Below are positions 46,280 to 55,617 of a DNA stretch of 64,000 nt, piece after piece. Source of the stretch: Ectocarpus siliculosus (Eukaryota; Sar; Phaeophyceae; Ectocarpales; Ectocarpaceae). The translations under genes were made by a program, and so were the position numbers. The stretch covers positions 3,435,025 to 3,499,024 of the forward strand of contig FN649728.1 of the NCBI GenBank assembly GCA_000310025.1, written 5' to 3'. The notes beneath the pieces were generated by a model. The model did not search any database, was not told the DNA's origin, and saw only the letters and a list, made by a program, of their open reading frames with translations. Positions within the stretch are counted from its first letter, which is position 1. Each line of letters starts with the position of its first letter.

Positions 46280-47660
46280 GTGAGCAACTCAAGTTGAGCA
46301 ATATAGCGGTCGCGCAGCAAGGTATTGGTGGACCAACCACACGAACCCGTCTGATAGCTCCACAAACCTCGACGTAGCCGAATCTCGCCCTCCTGTACGA
46401 TCGGATAGTAGGTTGTCCCCACACTCCAGGGCCAGCGCCCTCGAAATGTCGTCATAACCACCGTTTCCTACACGAATTGACGAGATCCCGCCACGAACAC
46501 GCGAAGCAGGCCAACGAGTATCACCGCTGACCAGAATGATAGACATGTCACGTCACCTGTCTCCCACACAACCCGCAGACGTAGGTGTGTCGGACACAGG
46601 GAGACTTTCGTCTCTACCATAACGCGTAGAAGTCGGCGATTCGGACACGGGGCTCGCCTCGCCTCTCACACGCCCCCCGGGGTATTCAGTGTCAGACGCG
46701 CTGCAGCCAACGTCTCCAACGCCGCTAGCAGCCTTGAACGCGTCAGCGGCGACGCATCACCCGTCTCGCACACACACAATCCCACGAGGCACGTGTACCA
46801 GACGAGGCACGATCGACGCTTCTCACTTCGGTCATCGCGCCTGACGCGTCAGACACGACCTGTCCTCGAAGTCCCACCCTACCAGAAAATGTCCAAGGGT
46901 CGGCACTACGACGACAACCGTCTCTCACGCATCACGCACACTTAACCCCTACGCAGCAGCTCCAGCGCAATACACAACTCACGTTGAGCAGCAGCGGTCG
47001 CGCAGCAAGGCATAGGTGGACCAACCACACGCACCCGTCTGATAGCTCCACAAACCTCGACGTAGCCGAATCTCGCCCACTTGTACGATCGGATAGTAGG
47101 TTGTCCCCACACGCCAGGCCCGGCGCCCTCGAAATGTCGACACAACCACCGTTTCCTACACGAATTGACGAGATCCCGCCACGAACACGCGAAGCAGGCC
47201 GAAGGGCATCACCGCTGACCAGAATGATAGACATGTCATGCCACCTGTCTCCCACACAACCCGCAGACGTAGGTGTGTCGGACACAGGGAGACTTTCGTC
47301 TCTCCCACAACGCGTAGAAGTCTGCGTTTCGGACACGGGGCTCGCCTCGCCTCTCACACGCCCCCCGGGGTATTCAGTGTCAGACGCGCTGCAGCCAACG
47401 TCTCCAACGCCGCTAGCAGCCTTGAACGCGTCAGCGGCGACGCATCACCCGTCTCGCACACAATCCCACGAGGCAGGTGTACCAGACGAGGCACAATCGA
47501 CGCTTCTCACTTCGGTCACCGCGCCTGGCGCGTCAGACACGACCTGTCCTCGAAGTCCCACCCTACCAGAAACGGTCCAAGAGTCGGCACTACGACGACA
47601 ACCGTCTCTCAAGCACCACGCACACTTCACCCCCACGCAGCAGCTCCAGCGCAATACACA
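46280..47660. repeat. Tandem duplication of about 687 bp inside the retrotransposon
   Basis: 46280-46965 and 46967-47660 are about 93-95 per cent alike by eye. GATAGACATGTCA is at 46539 and again at 47226, and GGTGGACCAACCACACG(A/C)ACCCGTCTGATAGC opens both. The second unit runs directly into the RT reading frame. An 8-bp CACACACA/CACA length difference distinguishes the units. Frames here (46984-47850, 47238-48005) are rich in Ser, Thr and Pro with short repeats; the end of the second (EQPERERILYQLAEV, GGTLVTPPVD) looks like a genuine coding remnant leading into RT. Confidence 0.75.
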
Positions 47661-47773
47661 ACCAACAGCACGGAACAGCGAGTCTTGCGTCATCGTAGCC
47701 CTCCCCACGTCGGGTCATCATCGATTCCCAATGGCCAAGGGCGCAGTGAAGCACAGCGAAAGCACGTGGCGAG

Positions 47774-49901
47774 GTGGCACGAGGACAGAGCAACACTCGG
47801 AAAAACAAACCTCGAACAACCAGAGAGAGAACGAATTCTGTATCAACTAGCAGAGGTTTGCACGCAAATGATCCGAGACAACCGTGGTTCGGTAGGGAAG
47901 GTAGCACGGTCGCTCGGCGGAACCCTGGTTACACCACCGGTAGACCCGAACCACGTCAGACAATATTTCGGGGACCTGAAAGGTTTTCACAGATCGAAGA
48001 GCTGATGACAATCGTTACTGGAGGGGTACCAGTGATTGCCCCCCCGTCCAAAGCCGACCTTGCAAACGCACTGAACTACGGAAACCACCGGTCGGCTGAC
48101 GAGCACCTACCAGTCATTTGGAAAAAACTCGCAGAGGACGTACGTAGGGAGAGATGCCTCGTTATTCAAAAATCGGCGGCGTATGAAATCCCAAACCTGC
48201 GCGTGTCGCCGTTGGGAGCGGTCGTTACCCACAAGGTTAGGATAATCATCGACTTGTCTTTCGACGCTGACAACAAAGGAGTAAAAGGAGGACTCAACGC
48301 TGACGCAGACGTCGACAGTGTACCCCCTAGCCTCTGCGCCGAAGCCCTGCCAAAATTCCTGTCGGAGCTAGTTAGCCTGCGAGTCAAAAACCCAAAGCTC
48401 CGCATCCTCATGTCAACGACGGACGTCAACGACGCCTATCGCAACGTTCGAGTAGAACCTGAGTAAGCATACAACTTCAGCTACGTAGTCGACGACCTCG
48501 TCGTCATCGATTTCCGCCTGACTTTCGGTTGGACCGGCTCACTGGGACATTTCGGAGTTATGGCATCCGCGGCTGAACACTCGCACTGTAATACCAATCT
48601 CGACAGCGTGCAGTTGCTGCCCGAAGGAGTAAACATGATGAATCACGTAAGAATCATCGAACCGTGGGAGGAAGGCGACCCTACGCCCGTGCCGGATGAC
48701 GCCACAGTTCACGCCACAAAAGGAGGCGATCGGTCGAGCAATTTCATGTCAGTCGTTTACGTAGATGATCACGGCCTCCTGAGAACCCAGCAATCGGCCG
48801 ACGACCTGTCAGCGCTGACTGTGTCCGCGTCTTTAGCATCAGACTACGTTCGCTTGTTCGGCCCGGGAGAACCGGGGGAGACTCCTATACTCGCGCCGAA
48901 ATAGAATTCGAACTGGGACACGCAGCTTGAATTCTTAGGTTTCGTCATCGACTCGCACGAGCTAAAAATCTCTTTGACGACGAAGAAAGCAGAGGCGATA
49001 AAAACAGCCTTAGAAATCGACTGGCCGCGCCACAAGCGTGAAGCGACAGCGCAAGAAGTGTTTAGCATAGCCGGGAAGCTGTGGAACCTCACGTACGTGG
49101 TTCGGGCCGGAAAGTACTTCGTCTGGAGGTTGTTGAGCCTCACAGGACTCCACAGGAAACACACGAGAAACTGTAGCCACGTTGTAGAACTAGGGAGAGA
49201 GTTCCACGACGACCTGGATTATTTCAGGGGGGCAATCGAACACGAATTGCTCACAGCTGGAGAGTCGCTGAACGCCCCGTGCTACGGTGTCGTAAAACGC
49301 CAGCCAAATCGACTTTATCTATCAGACGCTAGTTTCGACGCCATTGGCGGCTTCTGTCCAGAGAAAAGGGTGTTTTGGAGATACGACTTGCCCTTGGACT
49401 TCGCAACCGAATTGAAACAAAAGGCCGCGCGTCGGGAGACCTGCAGCGTCACGATCAATCTACTCGAACTCGTGGGCATGGTAGTGACCGCCTGGGTAAT
49501 GCACAGTCTCGTAGGGGATCGCCCACAAAATAACAACGACCCTGTCTTGATGCGCGGTGACAACATGGCGGCCGTGACATGGTCAAACCGGTGCGGCGGG
49601 GCCAGAGACAAACGCGCGTGTTTGATGATGAGAATGCTAGGACGACTCGAGATTTCGGGAGAATGGAGTTACGAGGCAAAAACACCTCCCGGGCGTAAAA
49701 AACACGCTCGCGGACGGGATCTCTCGATGGCCGAGGTCGGAACTAGCCGATAGGGTCCGACAATTCACCAACACAAACGATTGGCGTGAGATACCACTCG
49801 GTTCACGCGGAGAAAAAGTGTGTTCCTTCGTACTACAGAAAAAGAACCTACAACCCCGTCACGATCGAACGTTGTGGAATCTCATGATAACACCTCACTA
49901 A
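47774..49901 (+). pseudogene. Reverse transcriptase-RNase H of the YR retrotransposon, broken
   Basis: The RT frame shows VTHKVRIIIDLSFDADN, STTDVNDAYRNV, then LTFGWTGSLGHFGV and the catalytic block FMSVVYVDDHG. Two in-frame stops interrupt it: TAA at 48464-48466 and TAG at 48902-48904. The same frame resumes with LEFLGFVIDSHELKISL and an RNase H domain with LSDASFDAIGGF, INLLELVGMV and RGDNMAAVTWSNRCGG. At the A5 run 49678-49682 the frame shifts by one base. The other frame continues KHLPGVKNTLADGISRW and runs to TAA at 49899-49901, overlapping the recombinase start. The LADGISRW ending is typical of retroelement RNase H C-termini. Three lesions make the polyprotein inactive. Confidence 0.8.
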
Positions 49902-51052
49902 AAATCATCGACCAAACAACCCCCGTGACCTCCAACGTTTCCTCGAACCCTCCGCTTACGGACGCTTCAGGAACAGGGCAGGAAGGAGGGGGGATGAGCA
50001 CGGAAGTCGCGCGGTTGGTGGATACTTTAGTGAGCGCGTCGATCGGGGGAAGCACGCACAAAGTGTATACCGCGAAGTGGAAGACGGGGTTGGAATTTAT
50101 GAAACACAAGGGCAAAGAACCATGGTTGAATTCGATGGACGAGCCCGAGATCATCGCGCTCCTCCTCGAATTTATGACGTGTCGTTTGTTTTCGTTCAAC
50201 AACCAGCAGTCCACAGTTCGGGGATACCTTGCGGCTATCAAGTTTTACCATAAGCTATGTACGGGGTGGGAGCCTCCCACGTCGCACTGTATGATTACGG
50301 CGGCAGGGAAAGGGATTGATCGCATTCGAGGGATGACGGGCAAGCAAGCGCAAGTGAGGTTGCCCCTCACGTGGTCGATGTTGTCGCAAGGCTACCAGAC
50401 GGTTGCGAGCGCTCCGGATGGAGGAAAGGTTTTCTGGTTAGGACTGACGCTGTCGTATTTTCTCCTGTGCCGAGCTTCGGAATTGTTCGCGTACGCGAAC
50501 GGCCTCGTCCATCCAGATTTCTGTTTGACGCGTGACTGCTTGAGGTTCTTTCAAGGAGACATTCAAGTGGAGACTGAAGATAGAGCGCGCGCGGATTCGG
50601 TCAGGATTCATTTCGTGGCGTCAAAAGCAGATCAGAATCGAGAGGGATGCACGATTACACGCACTCGCAGCCCGAGGTCGGAGGAATCTGGTAGGGCGCC
50701 TTTCGGAGCCTTCGAAGCGATCGTGGAGCTCCTGAACGTACACCCGAGCCCTCCCGGACGTGCCCCTTTGATGACGAGGACGGGTGCATCTGGGTGGAAG
50801 GTGGTTACTCGCTTGGAAGCTGTAGTCGCGCTGAGGAGGATGGTTGCTTGTGCAGAGAAGGATCCGGCACAGTACGCATTGCACTCGGGTCGCGTTGGTG
50901 GCGCCACGCAATTAGCCGCGCAAGGCGTGTCGGACTTACAGATTCAGCGGGCTAGGCGCTGGAAGTCGCGAGCGTTCATGGTGTACGTAAGGGAAGCGGG
51001 AGAAGGAGCAGAAGCGGTTTCCGTGGGACTTACAGGAGGAAGAAGAGAGTAA
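49820..51052 (+). CDS. Tyrosine recombinase (phage-integrase superfamily) of the retrotransposon
   Basis: Open for 410 codons from TTG/ATG-like starts; an internal ATG at 49994 (MSTEVARLVDTLV) starts just before the SAM-like N-terminal domain and may be the true start. The catalytic residues are all present: Arg about 218 in LLCRASELF, His355-x-x-Arg358 in LHSGRVGGAT, a Trp in ARRWKSR and the nucleophile Tyr389 in YVREA. It would catalyse strand exchange that integrates the circular cDNA of the element, replacing a DDE integrase. The frame overlaps the end of the RNase H frame by about 80 nt. Intact despite the damaged RT, so either recent inactivation or selection on this protein is possible. 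Confidence 0.85.
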   Translation: MFLRTTEKEPTTPSRSNVVESHDNTSLKIIDQTTPVTSNVSSNPPLTDASGTGQEGGGMSTEVARLVDTLVSASIGGSTHKVYTAKWKTGLEFMKHKGKEPWLNSMDEPEIIALLLEFMTCRLFSFNNQQSTVRGYLAAIKFYHKLCTGWEPPTSHCMITAAGKGIDRIRGMTGKQAQVRLPLTWSMLSQGYQTVASAPDGGKVFWLGLTLSYFLLCRASELFAYANGLVHPDFCLTRDCLRFFQGDIQVETEDRARADSVRIHFVASKADQNREGCTITRTRSPRSEESGRAPFGAFEAIVELLNVHPSPPGRAPLMTRTGASGWKVVTRLEAVVALRRMVACAEKDPAQYALHSGRVGGATQLAAQGVSDLQIQRARRWKSRAFMVYVREAGEGAEAVSVGLTGGRRE

Positions 51053-51084
51053 AACAGTACACTCAGCCTGCACAATGGCGTGGT

Positions 51085-51288
51085 TTTCAGATAGCTCGGA
51101 AGAGGCTATTCTCGTACCGGATTGGCTGAGTCGTGAATTCGAGTATCGTATAGGGACATCGTAGGGGCGGGACCCACAAGAGGGGAGGTACGGTTCGTGT
51201 ACATGTGATCTATATTGTCTCGGGTTTTCATCATTTTTCACGTAGAAGACTAGAAAAATAATGCCAGAATTCTTGAGCCTATAACAAA
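51085..51288. repeat. Direct repeat R, copy 1 (3' region of the retrotransposon)
   Basis: Begins GGTTTTCAGATAGCTCGGAAG, 30 bp after the recombinase stop, and ends TTGAGCCTATAACAAA. It matches 51602-51806 with about five differences in 204 bp. Candidate B1 of split direct repeats. Confidence 0.85.
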
Positions 51289-51601
51289 ATGTAGCGTTCA
51301 GAAGGAAAGCGTTGTTTGTGGAAGGCGTTGTTGAATTCGAAAGAAAGCAGGGGACGGGCGCTGAGCGTCCCCTGCGTGCAAAGTCTTCAGTCTTCTTGTG
51401 CACCCGCGTCTCGGGGAAGAGAACGCTAGTGCAGTCAAACAAATAGTTGAGGAAGCGAGAGGAAGGAGCGTGGAAGTTAGGGCCTTGATCGATTTTCCCA
51501 CCCGCCCACCCTAGCGCTCAAGAGAGGGAGGGAATCAGGTTGCACAAAGTTGATCGGGTCAACGTCGTGTAGTTTTCCACGCAGTAGTGTAATAATAGGG
51601 G

Positions 51602-51806
51602 GTTTCAGATAGCTCGGAAGAGGCTATTCTCGTACCGGATTGGCTGAGTCGTGAATTCGAGTATCGTATAGGGACATCGTAGGGGCGGGACCCAGAAGAG
51701 TGGAGGTACGGTTCGTCTACATGTGATCTATATTGTCTCGGGTTTTCATCATTTTTCACGTAGAAGATTAGAAAAATAATGCCAGAATTCTTGAGCCTAT
51801 AACAAA
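51602..51806. repeat. Direct repeat R, copy 2
   Basis: Near-identical to 51085-51288, separated from it by 313 bp that would be A2 in the A1-B1-A2-B2 model. A matching A1 was not found at the left end of the element, so the 5' end may have been lost. Confidence 0.85.
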
Positions 51807-52367
51807 CGGTTTGTTCATACTGAAACCACGAGAGAACCCCACAAGGCCCATCAACATTAATATCGCCATTCGGCGAAACACTTGGGCCACCAAAGAAAAA
51901 ACCATTTTCTCGTCTCTCGCTACTCTCTGTTCCCCTGACCTTCCCATCGCACTGCAGAAAAACACACATGTCGCCAGGACCCCACGTATAATAAAATAAT
52001 ATATTATATATGGGTGTCCACCAATCAATCAGACTCGTCACGCACGCACGCAACGGGGAAGCGCGCAGCACCAACGCAGCCACACACAGCAGCCAGAGTG
52101 CACTCCCCCAACCATGCAACGGTCCGATACACACAACAACATGCGTCCTGCATATATACAACCTGACGTAAACGCGATACACACAAATCCCACTAAAAAA
52201 AAACAAAATGGGACGAGCACCTCGGAACCGCGCCCAGCATAGGCACACGCGACCCCGACTGCGGCTACACAGTGAATCCCCCCGACAGGCAATCACCTTG
52301 CACACAACGCCGCCGCTCCGATTTCCATGTCCACTGACACCCCCAAAAGCAAGGGTGGGTGGGTGGG
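51807..52367. other. Non-coding stretch between repeat R and repeat X
   Basis: About 560 bp of A/C-rich sequence with an AT-rich tract near 51990-52010. The 326-codon minus-strand frame at 51559-52539 crosses it and both repeat families; composition and repeat overlap argue against a gene. Confidence 0.4.
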
Positions 52368-52579
52368 AAAAAGAAACGTCACGGCAGAAACATCCCTTGG
52401 CCGCCACAAGCACACACACGTGCTCTCGCTCGCCCCCGGTAAACACGGCGAAGCGAGTATATACTGAAAACAGGAACCACCACGCTCGTCCGCTTCCTGC
52501 TTTCTGATTGGCCAACGGTATATTTCTGCCGCTTCTCACAAAACGCAGATTTCCCTTACTTCGTCAGTCAATCTTTCGC
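52368..52579. repeat. Repeat X, copy 1
   Basis: AAGAAACGTCACGGCAGAAACA...CTTCGTCAGTCAATCTTTCGC; about 97 per cent identical to 53226-53434. Confidence 0.9.
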
Positions 52580-52588
52580 TTTTTTCTC

Positions 52589-52770
52589 GATGCTTTCGAA
52601 ATTTGTCATTATTTTGCGTACCCCCTTTGCTCGCCAAGGGGGAGGGGAAAAGAGCGGAGACCAGGCAGGGCAACAACACCACACACACACGCCCCCGGTC
52701 TACTCCTTACGATCAGTATAATAAACATTAGCCACCCAACAGACAGGAATATATAAACTCTGTCTGCCCC
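52589..52770. repeat. Repeat Y, intact copy
   Basis: Abuts repeat X with a 9-bp junction and is the uninterrupted version of the copy split at 44683-44735/45336-45467. Confidence 0.9.
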
Positions 52771-53039
52771 AAAACCTAAGGCTGGTGCGCCATACGACCC
52801 CCCCCCCCCCCCTTTTATTTTGGCAAACCATCCACAACATATAATATACCGCATCCCATGTATGCAAAACAAACTATATGTACGACATACAATATATATA
52901 TACGGCATACACGATGTACAGCAAAATACCATCGGTACAACAAGGACTTCGACATACACCACGCGCCACAGAACCCCTTCACACGTCACCCCATCGGGTA
53001 CCCTGCCCTGGCTGTGTAGTCACCTTCCTCTTGTTCGCC

Positions 53040-53226
53040 AACACCTCTGACACCCACGAAGCATCACCCCCAACATTCCGAACGTATAACACTGGTAACT
53101 ACTCTCCCCCGACCATCGCCCTTCTCTACGAAGAACCTCCGGCGATGCACCCCCCGCCGCCAAGAAAGTTGCGCCCCCAATACGAAGGGAGTGCAGCGTG
53201 TACTCCTCGGGCTGCAAACTCGCAAG
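53040..53226 (-). pseudogene. C-terminal fragment of a second tyrosine recombinase
   Basis: The minus-strand frame reads LQPEEYTLHSLRIGGATFLA, then REGRWSGES and a Tyr in YQCYTFGM. This is the H-x-x-R block, the Gly-Arg-Trp and the nucleophile region of a phage-integrase-family enzyme. It differs from the plus-strand recombinase at most positions, so it belongs to another element family. The N-terminal domain and first catalytic Arg are missing; the fragment is fused directly to repeat X at about 53226. It marks the deleted internal region of the outer element. Confidence 0.7.
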
Positions 53227-53434
53227 AAACGTCACGGCAGAAACAACCCTTGGCCACCACAAGCACACACACGTGCTCTCGCTCGCCCCCGGTAAACACG
53301 TCGAAGCGAGTATATACTGAAAACAGGAACCACCACGCTCGTCCGCTTCCTGCTTTCTGATTGGCCAACGGTATATTTCTGCCGCTTCTCACAAAACGCA
53401 GATTTCCCTTACTTCGTCAGTCTATCTTTCGCAT
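53226..53434. repeat. Repeat X, copy 2
   Basis: Second copy of X; its outer edge near 53434 (after CTTTCGC) is the right end of the outer element. Confidence 0.9.
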
Positions 53435-53807
53435 GTAAGAAACATAGTCTAGCTCAATCTCGGCCACAACGTAAGAATCTCCCCAGTAAGAAACATGATG
53501 ATGGTGCCATACCCCCATGACCATCAGAAATCTGCGGTGCACCCACCAGCTGACAGAAGTGCATTATTTTTTGTAGGGATTATTTTCACGCCCCCCCCCA
53601 GCCCCTGATGTTCACTGTGTGCTGTACTGTACTGATGTAGTACTGCCACACATCGCGGACAACCACCTGCTCTCCGCTGTTGTACGGGTTTGTTTGTTTG
53701 ATGGCACTCACTCTCCACCACCTCTCCTGAGGGCTTGATGGAGTAGTAAGTGGATTAACAGACAGAAATAAAAAATATAAGAAAACACGAAGTACTTGTA
53801 AGGAATA
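53435..53807. other. Spacer between the retrotransposon and the TA-flanked element
   Basis: Non-coding, with a C-run near 53590 and GTACTGTACTGATGTAGTAC near 53625. No gene seen. Confidence 0.4.
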
Positions 53808-55615
53808 CAGTCGTGGGCCCGGTTTAGCGGTCCATAGTGTCGCGAATTTTTATAACCACTATTCAGGGTATCGCCGCTAAACCACTTTAGCAGTCATTAT
53901 CCGCTAAACCAGGAGGCTTTATAGCGGTGATGAACCGCTAAACCGGGAAAAAGCCCATTTTTGCCCTACAATAACAGCGTGGAGAGCTGATACTGATAGG
54001 GCCATGCGTATCATTGCAGTAGTCACACGAAGGTGCAGATGAAGAAGTAACGAGCCAATGAAGGACAACGCCGCAAGCACATTCATTAATGGTGCATTTA
54101 AATTCCGCCAAAGGACGAAGGTTATTCTCCCTTCTGGACTGTATGCCCCTAATCAAGACTGGAAATCGTTCGCGTCTCTAACGAAGTGAAGTAGGTGATG
54201 AGACAAACTTGTGACAACGCCATGGCAATCAACCACGTGCTTGAGCATCTCATTTCTGCCATGTGTCGCGTATCCATCATTCATTACCCAAAGCAATCTC
54301 TCTGGTATCTGCCTTGCGCGCTGGAAGAGCGGCGTGCGCTGCGAGGAACGCCATTTTTGCCTTGCGAAATAGTGTGTTGCTTCGCTTACGCCACACGACT
54401 CCGCGCTCTCCACGCTGGCCAACATCCGATGATACCTCCAAGTGTGGTGGCGGCGACATCACCCCCCTGCCCTTCGCTCCGTCAAATTGTGCGGTGGTAT
54501 CTAGCCCTAGCTCTAGGTCTTTGTGTCGTCGTCGGAGGGGTTAGGCCCCCCTCCATGTACATACCGGACAACTTTCAACAACCTCGTCATTCGCGCCCTT
54601 TACGCAAAGCTTCGGCGATCTCTTCCTGTGCGCACTATTTCTGCGTGCGCTACCTTCTGGTCAAGAAGCTTCAAAACCTCGAGATTCTAGCCAAAGTAGA
54701 GCCGCGTGTGGGACTGTTGTCGTGTAGCTGCAGCGCGAGTTGTTTCTTTCCGCGCGCCTGGTGCAAGAAAGCCACCTAACACCTCTTGGCGCTTGGGCGG
54801 AGTTGAGAAGTGAGGGTACCTCTGCGCCTTCTTGGTTGTACGCCGGTTGCATCTCGCTCTCATCCGGAACCTTCACCTCCCCACACACATGCCGTGTATG
54901 TGGCCACCACAGCAACCCTTACAATCATTCGCGACGCTTGGACTCGTGCCGCATCTAGAAGCTTGCACAGTTCTCCATCCATGCGCCGCATGGTGTATTA
55001 GCATCGACCGCGCTAACCGGCTGACCAATGAAAAGACGTCGTCGTCAATCTCAGCGCGGTTGAAAACACAAAAATACACTTCTATATGTCATGAACTGGG
55101 ACCTCGTGAGGGGGCGGCATGGGGCAGGTAAAAGCTAATTCCCCGGAGTAGGGCAGACACGGAAGGTAGCAACAGAGGAAAACTACCCCCTTGCACTCGA
55201 GTTCGTATTGGAGTGTTTTCACCATCATCCTCCTTGCTTTCACCACCATCACTCTCATCGTCGTTTCGTCAGCTATTTTTCGGCGATTCTTCTCTGGCCC
55301 TGCGTCGTTTGGTGTATGTGTGTGTGTCTCGCTGTATCCTTTTTATTATGAGCATCGACCAGCTAACAGGCTGACCAAGTCGCTGTGTTGTGAGTATGTG
55401 CAAGCGAAGCGCGCACTACATGCAGGTCCCCGCAAAAATTGAACCGATAACCGCTATTGGTGGCTGCAAACATGTCCAATAACCGCTATTGAGGGCACGA
55501 CCGGTTTAGCGGTTATATAACCGCTAAACCGGGGTGCAGCCGTGTCACGAAATTTTATAACCGCTATTCAGGGCATCCCGCTAAACAGGGAACCGCTAAA
55601 CCGGGCCCACGACTG
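53808..55615. mobile_element. Tc1/mariner-type DNA transposon, copy 2 (inverted relative to copy 1)
   Basis: Reverse-complement partner of 14-1829. It starts CAGTCGTGGGCCCGGTTTAG and ends with the complement, flanked by TA on both sides (53806-53807, 55616-55617). Length is 1808 bp against 1816 bp, and most differences are single bases. Internal frames, such as 54195-54779 on the plus strand, correspond to 920-1453 on the minus strand of copy 1, but the two diverge by frameshift toward their ends. Confidence 0.7.
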
Positions 55616-55617
55616 TA

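Larger units (their letters stand above)
45468..52367 (+). mobile_element. DIRS/Ngaro-like tyrosine-recombinase retrotransposon, plus strand
   Basis: Order along the element: gag-like glycine/glutamine-rich region (45488-46131), a 687-bp tandem duplication (46280-47660), reverse transcriptase and RNase H (47774-49901), tyrosine recombinase (49820-51052), then a direct repeat pair (51085-51288, 51602-51806). RT-RNase H followed by an overlapping recombinase in place of a DDE integrase defines the order. It is bounded by repeats Y (left) and X (right) of the outer element. The RT frame is broken, so the copy is inactive, but the recombinase frame is whole. Limits are inferred from where the Y and X sequences stop. 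Confidence 0.7.
44683..53434 (-). mobile_element. Outer tyrosine-recombinase retrotransposon, internally deleted, split direct repeats
   Basis: Read on the minus strand, the parts are repeat X (53434-53226), a recombinase C-terminus (about 53226-53040), repeat Y (52770-52589), repeat X (52579-52368), then after 7 kb of another element repeat Y (45467-45336 plus 44735-44683). A1-internal-B1-A2-B2 with B1 abutting A2 is the split-direct-repeat layout of PAT/Ngaro-type elements. The internal region is reduced to about 450 bp. The 7 kb between the last X and Y is best explained by insertion of the plus-strand element. An alternative is that X and Y belong to the plus-strand element and the 450 bp is the insert; recombinase orientation favours the first reading. 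Confidence 0.55.

Noticed and set aside
51559-52539. 326-codon open frame on the minus strand
   Set aside because: It crosses repeat R, the A/C-rich spacer and repeat X, part of it is duplicated as repeat elsewhere, and it shows no domain motif. Long frames arise here from low stop density.
54195-54779. 194-codon frame in TA-flanked element copy 2, and its partner at 920-1453
   Set aside because: Considered as a transposase. The copies diverge by frameshift in the C-terminal part and there is no DDE/D or helix-turn-helix motif I can identify.
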